NCBI RefSeq assembly: GCF_014845095.1
Contig: NZ_NKUG01000036.1
Coordinates: forward strand, 40,219 to 104,218
DNA length: 64,000 bases
Direction of reading: 5' to 3'
Source: Methylobacterium bullatum
GTDB lineage: Bacteria > Pseudomonadota > Alphaproteobacteria > Rhizobiales > Beijerinckiaceae
The translations under genes were made by a program, and so were the position numbers. Within the stretch, counting starts at the first letter, position 1. Every line of letters begins with the position of its first letter. The notes under the pieces were generated by a model that searched no databases, was not told the DNA's origin, and was given only the letters and a program-made list of their open reading frames with translations. Of the stretch, positions 8,367 to 18,783 are shown one piece after another.

Positions 8367-9275
8367 TCAGAGCGAGGCGATGTCGTCGGCGACGGTGGGA
8401 GCGATCGCCTGGGCCTCGACGATGAGCGCGGCGCAGAGGGGCGTCATCGGGTCCCGTTCCGGCACCACCAGCCCGATCATGTGGCTCACGTCGGGCTCAC
8501 CGATCGGAACGGAGCGGACGCGCTCACTCAGGCGGAAGCTGTCGGCGAGGACAGCGGGCATCACGCTCGCCCATTTCGCCGTGCGGACATGGGTGAGCAG
8601 CACGATCATCGAATTCGACTGGAGCAGCGGCGCGGCATCCCGCCCGGCATTGTGCAAGTGACCGTCGATGATGCGGCGGTTCTGCATGTCCGGCGTGAGC
8701 AGGCACAGGGGCAGACGACCGACCTCCTCCCAGCTGACCGAATCCCTCTTGCCGTAGACGCCGTCGATGGCCGTGAGCAGGCGGTAGCGCTCGCGGTAGA
8801 GTGGCACCGCGATGACTTTCCCGAGGGGCTCGTTCTCCAGATAGGTGATTCCGGCGTCGATCTCGTGGTCGGCGATCAGCCGGCCGATCTCGCCGGAGGT
8901 CGTCGAGTGGACGGAGAACCGCACGTCGGGATGGCGGGCACGGAAGGGCGTCGTCAACGAGGCGACGATGGGCGTCGCGGTGGGAACCGCCGCGAGCCGC
9001 AGGGTACCCGACAAACCTCGGCGCAAGCTGGCCACTTCTTCCCGCATGGCGCGCGCGTCGCCGACGATCCGGCGTGCCCAATCGAGGACGCGCTCGCCTT
9101 CCGGGGTGAACCCCTGGAAGCGGGACCCGCGCTCCACCAGCAGGACGCCGAGTCGCTCTTCGAGCTGCTTCACCCCGGCCGACAGGGTTTGCTGAGACAC
9201 GTTGCAGAATTGCGCCGCCCGGCCGAAATGCCGCTCGCGGGCCAAGGCAAGGAGGAATTCGAGACGCTCGATCAC
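8367..9275 (-). CDS. LysR-family transcriptional regulator, probable regulator of the fds operon
   Basis: About 302 residues from the GTG chosen here. The N-terminal winged helix-turn-helix is clear (IERLEFLLALARERHFGRAA ... VSQQTLSAGVKQLEERLG), followed by a linker helix and a substrate-binding-like effector domain with LCLLTPDMQNRRIID. Family members begin one residue before IERLEF, which favours this GTG over an in-frame ATG at 9362 that would add 29 atypical residues. Unusually for LysR regulators it is co-oriented with its presumed target, lying just upstream of fdsG. The control of formate dehydrogenase is inferred from position only; the effector is unknown. Confidence 0.85.
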   Translation of the reverse strand: MIERLEFLLALARERHFGRAAQFCNVSQQTLSAGVKQLEERLGVLLVERGSRFQGFTPEGERVLDWARRIVGDARAMREEVASLRRGLSGTLRLAAVPTATPIVASLTTPFRARHPDVRFSVHSTTSGEIGRLIADHEIDAGITYLENEPLGKVIAVPLYRERYRLLTAIDGVYGKRDSVSWEEVGRLPLCLLTPDMQNRRIIDGHLHNAGRDAAPLLQSNSMIVLLTHVRTAKWASVMPAVLADSFRLSERVRSVPIGEPDVSHMIGLVVPERDPMTPLCAALIVEAQAIAPTVADDIASL

Positions 9276-9698
9276 CGCCGGGACCCTATCGTGTTCATCC
9301 CCGTTCCGGCCTTCGGCGCGTTCGAAACCTGGATGGGCACGGGCATCCTCGCACGGGATCAAGCCCCCTCCATAGCGGGAACGGCGCTATACTGGCGACG
9401 GATTCAGCCCCGAAGACGGCTGTAAGATAAATTTAAGTTCGCCGCCGAGCAAAATCGCTTTGAACCCCGCTCGTCATTCGGGCTCCCTTCGGCCTGGACT
9501 ACGGGGAAAGCCTCATCCATGCGACGCTGTTGCGGTTGCGCCGTCGACCTCCATGTGGTCTGACACCGGCAATGCCGGCCCGAAATACGTGATCGAGGCT
9601 TGCCTTTCCCGTTGAGCTAGGACTTGCGCGCGACGTCAAAAGTCGCAAGACGCTGCGGGACGACGTAGAACGATACCAAGGGGAGCCACGAGAGGCAC
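9276..9698. other. Divergent intergenic region between lysR and the cytochrome oxidase operon
   Basis: About 420 bases between divergent genes (less if the longer LysR start is real). A short AT-rich stretch near 9421-9437 could belong to the lysR promoter, and the coxB promoter must lie in the right half. No coding frame, repeat or RNA gene was recognised. Confidence 0.4.
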
Positions 9699-10550
9699 AT
9701 GCGGACCACGCAGGCGCAACACCGGTCATCATGGGGACTTGCTGCGGGCGCTTTTGCTGCGCTCGGCACCGCCCTCGTTTCTACAGCCGCCCTGGCGGCG
9801 GGCATCGGCCAGCCCGAACCGTGGCAGATGGACCGTCAGGTCGCCGTCACAGAGAACGCGCGGGACATCCACACGTTCGAGCAGGGCATGCACTGGCTCT
9901 CCTTCGGCATCTCGGCCTTCGTGCTGGGCCTGATCGTCTATTGCATCTTCAAGTTCAACGCGAAGGCGAACCCGGTCCCGTCCAAGACCACCCACAACAC
10001 CATGATCGAAATCGCCTGGACCATCGTCCCGGTGCTGATCCTGGTGGCGGTGGCCATCCCCTCGTTCCGCCTGCTGCGCACCCAGCTCTCGGACCCCAAG
10101 GCCGACGTCATCATCAAGGTGATCGGTCATGCCTGGTACTGGTCCTACGAGTACCCGGCCGTGGAGAACGGCGGCGGCTTCACCTTCGATGCCAATATCG
10201 ACGAAGACAAGCAGCCCAAGCTGCTGGGCACCGACAACGACATGGTCGTTCCGGTGAACAAGATCGTGAAGATCCAGGTGACCGCGGCCGACGTGTTGCA
10301 CTCCTGGGCGATGCCGTCCTTCGGGTTCAAGATCGACGCGATCCCCGGCCGCCTAAACCAGTTCTGGTTCAAGGCCGAGCGTGAGGGCACCTATCACGGC
10401 CAGTGCTCGGAGCTCTGCGGCGCCCGCCACGCCTACATGCCCATCACGGTGCAGGTGGTGAGCGACGAGGCCTACGCCGCTTGGCTCGCCGAGGGGAAGA
10501 CCAAGTTCGCCCGCCTCGACGACGGTTCGAAGTTCGCAGAAGCCAAGTAG
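9699..10550 (+). CDS. ctaC: Cytochrome c oxidase (aa3) subunit II
   Basis: 283 residues. The N-terminus carries a signal peptide (about 12-33, ending AALAA), then two membrane helices (about 65-90 and 105-130), then the periplasmic cupredoxin domain. The binuclear CuA ligands are visible: His in VLHSWAMP and Cys-Cys-His-Met in CSELCGARHAYM. The aromatic patch WYWSYEYP for electron entry is present. It is the first gene of the oxidase operon, about 107 bases before subunit I. No fused cytochrome c domain is present, so this is an aa3-type rather than a caa3-type subunit. Confidence 0.97.
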   Translation: MRTTQAQHRSSWGLAAGAFAALGTALVSTAALAAGIGQPEPWQMDRQVAVTENARDIHTFEQGMHWLSFGISAFVLGLIVYCIFKFNAKANPVPSKTTHNTMIEIAWTIVPVLILVAVAIPSFRLLRTQLSDPKADVIIKVIGHAWYWSYEYPAVENGGGFTFDANIDEDKQPKLLGTDNDMVVPVNKIVKIQVTAADVLHSWAMPSFGFKIDAIPGRLNQFWFKAEREGTYHGQCSELCGARHAYMPITVQVVSDEAYAAWLAEGKTKFARLDDGSKFAEAK

Positions 10551-10642
10551 CGGCTTTTTCCGGCGCCGCCCGACGGCACCGGCTGGACCGGCCCTTCACC
10601 GGGTCGGTCCATTCGCAAATCGAGAGATTTAGAGAAACCTGA

Positions 10643-12286
<1,644 letters not shown>

Positions 12287-12354
12287 GGCACTGCCGTCTT
12301 CACGATCGCGATCGGCTTCGAAATTGCGATTGTTCTAAAACGACACTAGGGATT

Positions 12355-12380
12355 GCGAGGATCGCGTGAGCGGTCCTCGC
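12355..12380 (+). terminator. Hairpin terminator or attenuator after ctaD
   Basis: An 11-bp stem (GCGAGGATCGC / GCGGTCCTCGC, one wobble pair) with loop GTGA is followed by TCTTTA. The T tract is short, so it is probably a partial terminator between ctaD and ctaB. Confidence 0.6.
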
Positions 12381-12484
12381 TCTTTACCGGATGCCCCTCT
12401 TCACCGAGCGACATCCCGCAAAGGGCGGCGCCAGAGACGGCGTGATCCGAATTCCGGCCATACCGACAACAGTATCGGGACCCC

Positions 12485-13447
12485 ATGACGAGCCTGTCGA
12501 ACAGCGTCTCCGCTGCCGCCGAGCCGCACGATTTCGCGCCGACCCCGATGATGGTCGGTGGTGAGGTCGCGGATTTCTTCGCACTCCTGAAGCCGCGCGT
12601 GATGGTGCTGGTGATCTTCACCGCCCTCGTCGGCATGGTGGTCTCGCACGTTCACATCCAGCCCGTCGTCGGCGTGATCTCGCTCCTGATGATCGCGGTG
12701 GGCGCCGGCGCCTCCGGCTGCCTCAACATGTGGTGGGATGCCGATATCGACGCGGTCATGACCCGCACCGCGACCCGCCCGATACCCGGCGGCCGCATCC
12801 AGCCCGGCGAGGCCCTGGCCTTCGGCATCGTCCTGTCGGTGGGCTCGGTGCTGGTGCTCGGCCTCGCCTCGAACTGGCTCGCCGCTTCGCTCCTGGCCTT
12901 CACGATCGTCTTCTACGCCGTCGTCTATTCCATGTGGCTGAAGAGGGCGACGCCGCAGAACATCGTCATCGGCGGCGCTGCCGGTGCCCTGCCCCCGATG
13001 ATCGGTCAGGCGGCCGTGTCGGGATCGGTGGGCATCGAATCGACGATCCTGTTCCTCATCATCTTCATCTGGACGCCGCCGCATTTCTGGGCGCTCGCGC
13101 TGATCAAGGCCGGCGAATACGCCAAGGCCGGCATCCCGATGATGCCCAACGTCGCCGGGCCGCAATCCACCCGCCGCCAGATCATCTACTACTCGATCGT
13201 GTTGTTCCCGGTGGGCCTCGCCCCGGTGTTCCTCGGCTTCGGTGGATGGCTCTACGGCGTCACCGCCTTCATCGGCGGCCTCGGGATGCTGGCCTTCAGC
13301 GTCCATGTCTACCGCAACCGCGAGGGCGAGGCGGAACGCAAGGCCGCCCTCGGCATGTTCGGCTTTTCCATCCTCTACCTGTTCCTGCTGTTCTCGGCGG
13401 TCCTGGCCGAGCAGGGCCTCGGGCTCTACCGCGCGGTGCTCGCGTGA
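12485..13447 (+). CDS. ctaB: Protoheme IX farnesyltransferase (heme O synthase)
   Basis: 320 residues, UbiA-type polytopic membrane prenyltransferase. It adds farnesyl diphosphate to protoheme to make heme O, the precursor of the heme A used by subunit I. The Asp-rich motif typical of the family is seen ([19 protein letters not shown]), together with the second conserved loop ([20 protein letters not shown]). About nine hydrophobic segments are visible. It lies in its usual place between oxidase subunit I and ctaG, and its stop overlaps the next small gene (GTGA). Confidence 0.96.
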   Translation: MTSLSNSVSAAAEPHDFAPTPMMVGGEVADFFALLKPRVMVLVIFTALVGMVVSHVHIQPVVGVISLLMIAVGAGASGCLNMWWDADIDAVMTRTATRPIPGGRIQPGEALAFGIVLSVGSVLVLGLASNWLAASLLAFTIVFYAVVYSMWLKRATPQNIVIGGAAGALPPMIGQAAVSGSVGIESTILFLIIFIWTPPHFWALALIKAGEYAKAGIPMMPNVAGPQSTRRQIIYYSIVLFPVGLAPVFLGFGGWLYGVTAFIGGLGMLAFSVHVYRNREGEAERKAALGMFGFSILYLFLLFSAVLAEQGLGLYRAVLA

Positions 13448-13617
13448 CCTCGATGCCGGAGAAATCCACGCCGCCGCGGCGTCTGACGCCCGAGGAGCAG
13501 CAGCGCCAGCGCAGGCGCTCGATCGCCATCGCCACGGTGCTGTTCGTCCTCGTGGCCATCTTCTACGCCCTGACCATCGCCAAGCTCGGACCGCAGATCC
13601 TCAACCGCCCGCTGTGA
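13444..13617 (+). CDS. Small single-span cytochrome oxidase operon protein (CoxF/CtaF-like)
   Basis: 57 residues from a GTG that overlaps the ctaB stop by 4 bases; an ATG three codons later is an alternative. The charged N-terminus ([17 protein letters not shown]) leads into one transmembrane helix (about residues 27-48) and a short tail. Such small single-pass proteins sit between ctaB and ctaG in most Rhizobiales and are named CoxF or CtaF there. A role in oxidase assembly is presumed from context, not demonstrated by sequence. Confidence 0.75.
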   Translation: MTSMPEKSTPPRRLTPEEQQRQRRRSIAIATVLFVLVAIFYALTIAKLGPQILNRPL

Positions 13618-13660
13618 CCCGATCGACCGGACCGTTCAGCGAAGAGAGTCGGACGTCATC

Positions 13661-14275
13661 ATGACCGACATGCCAACCAAGCGAAGCAGCACGCCGAACC
13701 GCACGGCTTCGGTCACCGCCCTCGCCTGTGCGGGTCTGGCTATGGGAATGGTCGGCCTCGCCTTCGCGTCGGCGCCGCTCTACGACATGTTCTGCAAGGC
13801 CACCGGCTATGACGGCACGCCGCGGGTCGGGCTCGCTCCCACTCAGGTCGCGATGGACGACAGCATGGTCGTCCATTTCGACACCAATGTCGCGTCGACC
13901 CTGCCCTGGCGCTTCGTCGCGGAGACGCCGAAGATCGAGGCGCGTCTGGGCGAGACGAAGACCGTGTTCTTCCGCGTCAAGAACACGGGGACGACCCCCT
14001 CGACGGGGATCGCGACCTACAATGTCCAGCCCGGGCTCATGGGCAGCTTCTTCGTGAAGATCCAATGCTTCTGCTTCAACGAGCAGACGTTGCAGCCCGG
14101 CGAGACGATGGATTTCCCGGTGGTGTTCTACATCGATCCGGCCGTGCGCGCCGATTCGAACACCGCCCATCTGCAGGAACTGACGCTCTCCTACACCTAC
14201 TTCGCGTCGAAGAACGGCCAGCCCTCGGCCGCCCTGGCGACGACGGACGGCAAGGGTGCGAAAACCAATTTCTGA
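13661..14275 (+). CDS. ctaG: Cytochrome c oxidase assembly protein CtaG (Cox11)
   Basis: 204 residues. A short cytoplasmic N-terminus and one membrane anchor (about 16-38) precede a periplasmic immunoglobulin-like domain. The copper-binding CFCF motif with adjacent NEQTLQPGE is characteristic. Cox11 proteins insert copper into the CuB site of subunit I. It sits between the CtaF-like gene and subunit III, the standard order in Rhizobiales. Confidence 0.96.
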   Translation: MTDMPTKRSSTPNRTASVTALACAGLAMGMVGLAFASAPLYDMFCKATGYDGTPRVGLAPTQVAMDDSMVVHFDTNVASTLPWRFVAETPKIEARLGETKTVFFRVKNTGTTPSTGIATYNVQPGLMGSFFVKIQCFCFNEQTLQPGETMDFPVVFYIDPAVRADSNTAHLQELTLSYTYFASKNGQPSAALATTDGKGAKTNF

Positions 14276-14294
14276 GGTCGTCAAATAATTTGGC

Positions 14295-14325
14295 GGGACG
14301 CGTTTTGTACGCGCCAGGTTTTTTG
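14295..14325 (+). terminator. Weak hairpin with T tract between ctaG and ctaE
   Basis: A short CGCGT/ACGCG stem, flanked by partly complementary TGGCG and GCGCCA, is followed closely by TTTTTT. The stem is short and interrupted, so it is a possible attenuator rather than a confident terminator. Confidence 0.35.
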
Positions 14326-14440
14326 AGGTCTCAAGCGTGACAACACTGCGCCGTCCCGATTAAGGGTTCCGGTGTAGCCGAACGTTCAGAAGGTCAGAGC
14401 CGTTCGCGGCATTGGGCCCGGGGTGAGGAGAAGAATTGAG

Positions 14441-15292
14441 ATGGCCGAGGCGCACGCCAAGAATCACGACTTCCATATCTTGAGCCCGAGCCCTTGGCCG
14501 CTGTTGGGTGCCTTCTCCGGCTTCCTCATGGCGTTCGGCGCCGTGTTCTGGATGAAGAGCCTGCAGATCGGCACGCTCAGCCCCGGCCCCTACATCTTCG
14601 GCGCCGGCACGATCGGTGTGCTCTACGTCATGTTCTCCTGGTGGCGCGACGTCGTCCACGAGGCGAATGCCGGCGACCATACCCGCGTGGTGCAGCTTCA
14701 CCACCGCTACGGCATGATCATGTTCATCGCCTCCGAGGTGATGTTCTTCGCCGCCTGGTTCTGGGCCTATTTCGAGGCGGCGCTCTACACCGCCGACCCG
14801 ATCCAGACCACGCGCCTGGATTTCACCGGGGGCACCTGGCCGCCCAAGGGCATCGAGGCGTTCGATCCCTGGCACCTGCCGCTCCTCAACACGCTGATCC
14901 TGCTGACCTCCGGCACGACGATCACCTGGGCTCACCACGCCCTGCTGCACAACGACCGCAAGGGCCTGAAATACGGTCTGTGGCTCACGATCATCCTCGG
15001 CGTGCTGTTCACGGCCTGCCAGGCCTACGAGTACAGCCACGCGCATTTCGGCTTCTCGGGCAGCATCTACTCGGCGACCTTCTTCATGGCGACGGGCTTC
15101 CACGGCGCTCACGTCATCATCGGCACGATCTTCCTCGCGATCTGCCTATACCGGGTCTATCTCGGCCAGTTCACAGTCCAGCAGCATCTCGGCTTCGAGT
15201 TCGCCGCTTGGTACTGGCACTTCGTCGATGTGGTCTGGCTGTTCCTGTTCGCGTCGATCTACGTCTGGGGCGCCGGCACGGCGGCTCACTGA
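14441..15292 (+). CDS. ctaE: Cytochrome c oxidase (aa3) subunit III
   Basis: 283 residues with seven predicted membrane helices. Family motifs are clear: [23 protein letters not shown] and the C-terminal [11 protein letters not shown]. Subunit III binds lipids and stabilises proton pumping by subunit I. The ATG start has an upstream GGAGAAG ribosome-binding site; an in-frame GTG six codons earlier overlaps that site and is less likely. A strong terminator follows. Confidence 0.97.
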   Translation: MAEAHAKNHDFHILSPSPWPLLGAFSGFLMAFGAVFWMKSLQIGTLSPGPYIFGAGTIGVLYVMFSWWRDVVHEANAGDHTRVVQLHHRYGMIMFIASEVMFFAAWFWAYFEAALYTADPIQTTRLDFTGGTWPPKGIEAFDPWHLPLLNTLILLTSGTTITWAHHALLHNDRKGLKYGLWLTIILGVLFTACQAYEYSHAHFGFSGSIYSATFFMATGFHGAHVIIGTIFLAICLYRVYLGQFTVQQHLGFEFAAWYWHFVDVVWLFLFASIYVWGAGTAAH

Positions 15293-15338
15293 CACCGGTC
15301 CCGCCTCATCGAGGCGAAGCGACACAGGTATGAGAATC

Positions 15339-15362
15339 AGGGCGGCGCGAGCCGCCCTTTTT
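15339..15362 (+). terminator. Rho-independent terminator after ctaE
   Basis: A perfect 8-bp stem (AGGGCGGC / GCCGCCCT) with tetraloop GCGA is followed by TTTT. It lies directly downstream of ctaE, so the oxidase structural operon probably ends here and the DUF983/SURF1 pair may need its own promoter or readthrough. Confidence 0.88.
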
Positions 15363-15432
15363 CGTGCCATGACTGCCGGGAACCCCATATGGGGCGGACG
15401 GCGGACTCGCCCGTCACCGAGGAGCAAGCATC

Positions 15433-15801
15433 GTGAATCACCCTCGGCCGCTACCGCCGCCAGTTCCCACCGGATTGCGCTGCCGCTGCCCCCGCTGCGG
15501 CAAGGGCGCGATGTTCGACGGCTTCCTCACGTTCCGGCCGTCCTGTGAGGTCTGCGGCCTCGACTATTCGAACTTCAATTCCGGCGACGGCCCCGCCTTC
15601 TTCGTCATGTCCATCGTCGGCATCGTCGTCGTCGGGCTGGCGCTCTGGCTCGAGATCACCTTCGAGCCGCCGATCTGGGTCCATGCCGTCGTGGCCATCA
15701 CCCTGTCGGTCGGGCTGAGCCTCGCCCTCGTGCGCCCGTTGAAGGGAATGCTGGCGGCGCTTCAATTCGCCAACAAGGCCGCGGAGGGGCGCTTTCGCTG
15801 A
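15433..15801 (+). CDS. DUF983 family zinc-ribbon membrane protein
   Basis: 122 residues, GTG start. The N-terminal half has two CxxC pairs (CPRCGKG and CEVCGLDY) that look like a zinc ribbon, then the conserved FNSGDGPAFF segment, then two transmembrane helices (about 57-77 and 82-103). DUF983 proteins are regularly found beside ctaG, subunit III and SURF1 in alphaproteobacteria, which suggests a role in oxidase biogenesis. The molecular function is not known. Its stop overlaps the SURF1 start by one base. Confidence 0.9.
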   Translation: MNHPRPLPPPVPTGLRCRCPRCGKGAMFDGFLTFRPSCEVCGLDYSNFNSGDGPAFFVMSIVGIVVVGLALWLEITFEPPIWVHAVVAITLSVGLSLALVRPLKGMLAALQFANKAAEGRFR

Positions 15802-16577
15802 TGCCCAAGCCTGTTCGTCCGGGCGCCGTGCGGGCGCTTGCGGCGCCCGCCATCGCCTCGCTGATCTGCCTTGCCATCCTGTTGAGCCTCGGCGTCTGGC
15901 AGTTGCATCGCAAGGGCGAGAAGGAAGCCCTGATCGGCCGCATCGTCGCTCGCTCGCGCGCCGAGCCCCCTGCCCCTCTCCCGGCCCGAAACGATTGGGA
16001 TCCGGCGCGGGACGAGTTCGAGCGCGTGCGGGTGACGGGGACGCTGCTGAACGATCAGGAGACCCTGGTCCACGGTCTCGCGGCCGGTGCCGTGCCTGGC
16101 AAGGCTCTCCAGGGCTTCTACGTTCTGACACCGTTGAAGCGGGACGATGACGGCAGCCTCGTCATCGTCAACCGGGGTTTCGTGCCCACGGAGTTGAAGG
16201 ATGCGGCGCGGCGCCAGCCGGGACAGGTCGCCGGATCGGTCACGATCACCGGGATGCTGCGCGGTTCCGAGATACGGACCATGTTCGTGCCGCCGCCGGA
16301 GCCCGCCAAGGGAGAGTGGTTCCATCGCGACATCGACGGCATCGCCGCTGCGAGGGGGCTCACCGTGATGCCCTATCTCATCGAGGCGGATGCCACGCCG
16401 AACCCCGGCGGCTGGCCCAAGGGCGGACAGCTTCGCGTCGACCTTCCCAACAACCACATGCAATACGCCTTCACATGGTTCGGCATCGCCGCCTGCCTGG
16501 TCGGCGTCTTCGGCGTCTTCGCGTGGAAACGTCTCTCGGAAGAACGGGACGGCTCCGCGAGCAACCCGGCCACATAA
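15801..16577 (+). CDS. surf1: SURF1 family cytochrome c oxidase assembly protein
   Basis: 258 residues. Two transmembrane helices at the ends (about 17-35 and 219-238) flank a periplasmic domain, the standard SURF1 topology. Typical motifs are LGVWQLHRKGEKEALI at the N-terminus, NRGFVPTE in the middle and NNHMQYAFTWFGIA before the last helix. SURF1 proteins help heme A insertion into oxidase subunit I. It is translationally coupled to the DUF983 gene and is the last cox-linked gene of this run. Confidence 0.95.
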   Translation: MPKPVRPGAVRALAAPAIASLICLAILLSLGVWQLHRKGEKEALIGRIVARSRAEPPAPLPARNDWDPARDEFERVRVTGTLLNDQETLVHGLAAGAVPGKALQGFYVLTPLKRDDDGSLVIVNRGFVPTELKDAARRQPGQVAGSVTITGMLRGSEIRTMFVPPPEPAKGEWFHRDIDGIAAARGLTVMPYLIEADATPNPGGWPKGGQLRVDLPNNHMQYAFTWFGIAACLVGVFGVFAWKRLSEERDGSASNPAT

Positions 16578-16672
16578 GGAAGCCGGCAGGGCTCGGGATC
16601 CGGGCTCGCTCTTGCCGGCCGGACGCGTCGCGCTATCCTGACGTCGGACATCCCCATCGCGGAGTGTGGTCC

Positions 16673-17095
16673 ATGCGCGCCGTCCTCTCCCTGCTGATCG
16701 CCCTCACCTGTCTCGCTTCGGAACCGGCCCGGGCCGCAGACGAAGCGGCGAAGCTCGCAGCCAGGGCGACGGTGGAGCGTCAGATCGAGGCGTTCCGCAA
16801 GGACGACGCGGCCACCGCCTATGCCCAGGCCGCCCCGTCGATCCAGGGGATGTTCGCCTCACCGGACACGTTCATCGAGATGGTCCGGAAGGGATACGGT
16901 GCCGTCTACCGCGCCCGCAGCTTCAGCATCGATCGTGTCGAGGAGAGCGGCGAGGACGGTCTCAGCCTGGGCATGACGCTGCAGGACGAGAACGGCATCG
17001 ACTGGACTGCGCTCTACAGCCTCGAAAAGCAGAGCGACGGCACATGGCGGATCAATGGCTGCCGCCTCGTCAAGGCGCCCGGCGACAACGCATAG
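16673..17095 (+). CDS. Exported DUF4864 domain protein
   Basis: 140 residues. A signal peptide (about 1-20, ending SEPARAA) precedes a compact NTF2-like domain with VERQIEAFRKDDAATAYA and the closing DGTWRINGCRLV, features of DUF4864. Probably periplasmic. No catalytic residues are evident and the function is unknown. It starts about 95 bases after SURF1 and may be a separate unit. Confidence 0.82.
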   Translation: MRAVLSLLIALTCLASEPARAADEAAKLAARATVERQIEAFRKDDAATAYAQAAPSIQGMFASPDTFIEMVRKGYGAVYRARSFSIDRVEESGEDGLSLGMTLQDENGIDWTALYSLEKQSDGTWRINGCRLVKAPGDNA

Positions 17096-17315
17096 GTGAG
17101 GGCCGGCTGGGATGGTCATGGCCCGGTCTTTCCCGAAGCCTGAAGCTCCCTAAAGAACCCGATCCGCCGGTAGATGCGCCGCGCCCCCTTCGCGGCTAAA
17201 GAAGGCCTCAGGAAACCCTCCGTGACGACCGGTCCTCGTACCGAGCGCGACGGCGCGGTGGGAATTTGGTGAGACACGTTCGAGGTCTCGCCGGATCGAG
17301 GAGGATGAGGTCGAG

Positions 17316-18650
17316 ATGAGCGGAACACAGCCGGTGGATCCGTATTGGGCGGCACTCCTCGCGTTCCTGGACGAAGACGGCGCGCTCCTTGCCGCCACGG
17401 CGGCACCGGACGGGCTCAAGGAGTATCGCCCGGACCTGATCGCCTTCTCGGACCTCGACGACATCCCCTCTGTCCGGCAGGTGGTTTGCCACAAGGGCCT
17501 GATCGAGCAGATTCCGGTACGTCTGCTCGCCGCCAGTTTCGGAAGGGCCAAGCTCGCTTTCTCCAACGAGGTATTCGTCGTGTTCCGTCTCGGGCACAGC
17601 GAGTCGGACCACGTTCGGTCGTTCGAGATCGATCTCGCCAACCATCTCTCCAGTTCCGATCTCGATGCCGGGCAGCCCGCCGCCCGGCGCAAAGAGGTGA
17701 CCCGGCCGCTCCTCCGGCGGCCCGTCGCATCCGCGAGAGGCGTGGGCGTGCCCCGCATCGTGGCAGCCCTTCAATCCCCGACGCTCCTCAACAACTGGGC
17801 GTCCGCCGGCGGATGGAATCTGGAAGCGGCCAAGCTCGGCGATCATGACGGCTTGGCGGAATCGGCCCTGCTGCAGGTTCCGTCCTGGGACGGGAGCGAC
17901 GAGAACGTCGCGGCAGTCCTCGTGACCACCCCGCTTCAGCTCGAGGAAGCCAGAACCCATTTGCCCAACGCCGCCCATATCTGGATCATCCACAACGGGC
18001 GCGCGGGACTTCTTCCGCCGAAGCTCATCGACGAGGTGGATGGCGTCATCACCTTGTCCCGCAAGGTCCTCGCCCTTCAACGCACCCATCATCCGGCGTT
18101 GCTGCACAAACCGTCCTGGGTGATCGCCCCCTGGTACGAGCCCGAGCGGCGTTACCGATGGAGCGCGGACCGCGCCTGGACGATGAAATCGCGGCCGAAC
18201 ACGCGCGATCGCTACGACTTGGCGCTGACCCATCAGGTCATCGAACTGGCCAAGCGGCGATCCGTCGACATCGTCATGTACGGACAGGACACGGTGGGAG
18301 GCTTTCTCGACGGGCGCGCCAAGGACGAGTTGCAGAGCTCGTGTTCGTGCTACGTCAGTCCCCTGCCGCCCTGGGCGGGGTTCGGCCTGGCGCAGCACGA
18401 GTGCCTGTCGGGCGGCGTTCCGCTGGCGGGCCTGCTTTGGGGCGACTTGAAAGAGGACCTTCCGGCCCCGTATCCGGCTCTCACCGAGACGCTGGACGAT
18501 CTGGCCGAGACCATACGGCGGCTCTGCACCGAGGAAGCCCATGCCGAGGCGGTGTCTGAGGCGGGGCTGGACTACATCGCTCAGGCGCGAACGAAGTCTC
18601 GGACGGAGCGGGCGATCGAAAGGTTCCTCGACGAGGTCGGCGGAGCTTGA
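17316..18650 (+). CDS. Glycosyltransferase-like protein, GT-B type C-terminal half, unknown acceptor
   Basis: 444 residues. The C-terminal half resembles a GT-B nucleotide-sugar domain: VDIVMYGQDTVG, then PPWAGFGLAQHECLSGGVPLAG, the place of the donor-binding E(x7)E-type helix, and a final helical region. The middle part (AHIWIIHNGRAGLLPPKLID ... VDGVITLSRKVL) looks like the Rossmann-like acceptor side. There is no signal peptide or membrane segment, so it is probably cytosolic. It stands alone between the oxidase genes and thrC with no other cell-wall or polysaccharide genes nearby. The glycosyltransferase assignment is by motif resemblance and is moderate. Confidence 0.6.
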   Translation: MSGTQPVDPYWAALLAFLDEDGALLAATAAPDGLKEYRPDLIAFSDLDDIPSVRQVVCHKGLIEQIPVRLLAASFGRAKLAFSNEVFVVFRLGHSESDHVRSFEIDLANHLSSSDLDAGQPAARRKEVTRPLLRRPVASARGVGVPRIVAALQSPTLLNNWASAGGWNLEAAKLGDHDGLAESALLQVPSWDGSDENVAAVLVTTPLQLEEARTHLPNAAHIWIIHNGRAGLLPPKLIDEVDGVITLSRKVLALQRTHHPALLHKPSWVIAPWYEPERRYRWSADRAWTMKSRPNTRDRYDLALTHQVIELAKRRSVDIVMYGQDTVGGFLDGRAKDELQSSCSCYVSPLPPWAGFGLAQHECLSGGVPLAGLLWGDLKEDLPAPYPALTETLDDLAETIRRLCTEEAHAEAVSEAGLDYIAQARTKSRTERAIERFLDEVGGA

Positions 18651-18783
18651 TCGATTCGGTCTTCGCGGAAACGGCGCCGCTTCATTCATCTATCGGCGAA
18701 GCGTGATCCCGGACGTCGGCAATTTCCGGCTTTCGACAGCGCCATCCACTTCGTGTAGACCGGCCCCCTTCCCGGAGGCCCCT

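Noticed and set aside
18541..18783. N-terminal extension of thrC
   Set aside because: The in-frame upstream sequence overlaps the glycosyltransferase-like gene and is not ThrC-like; the TTG gives the family-typical start.
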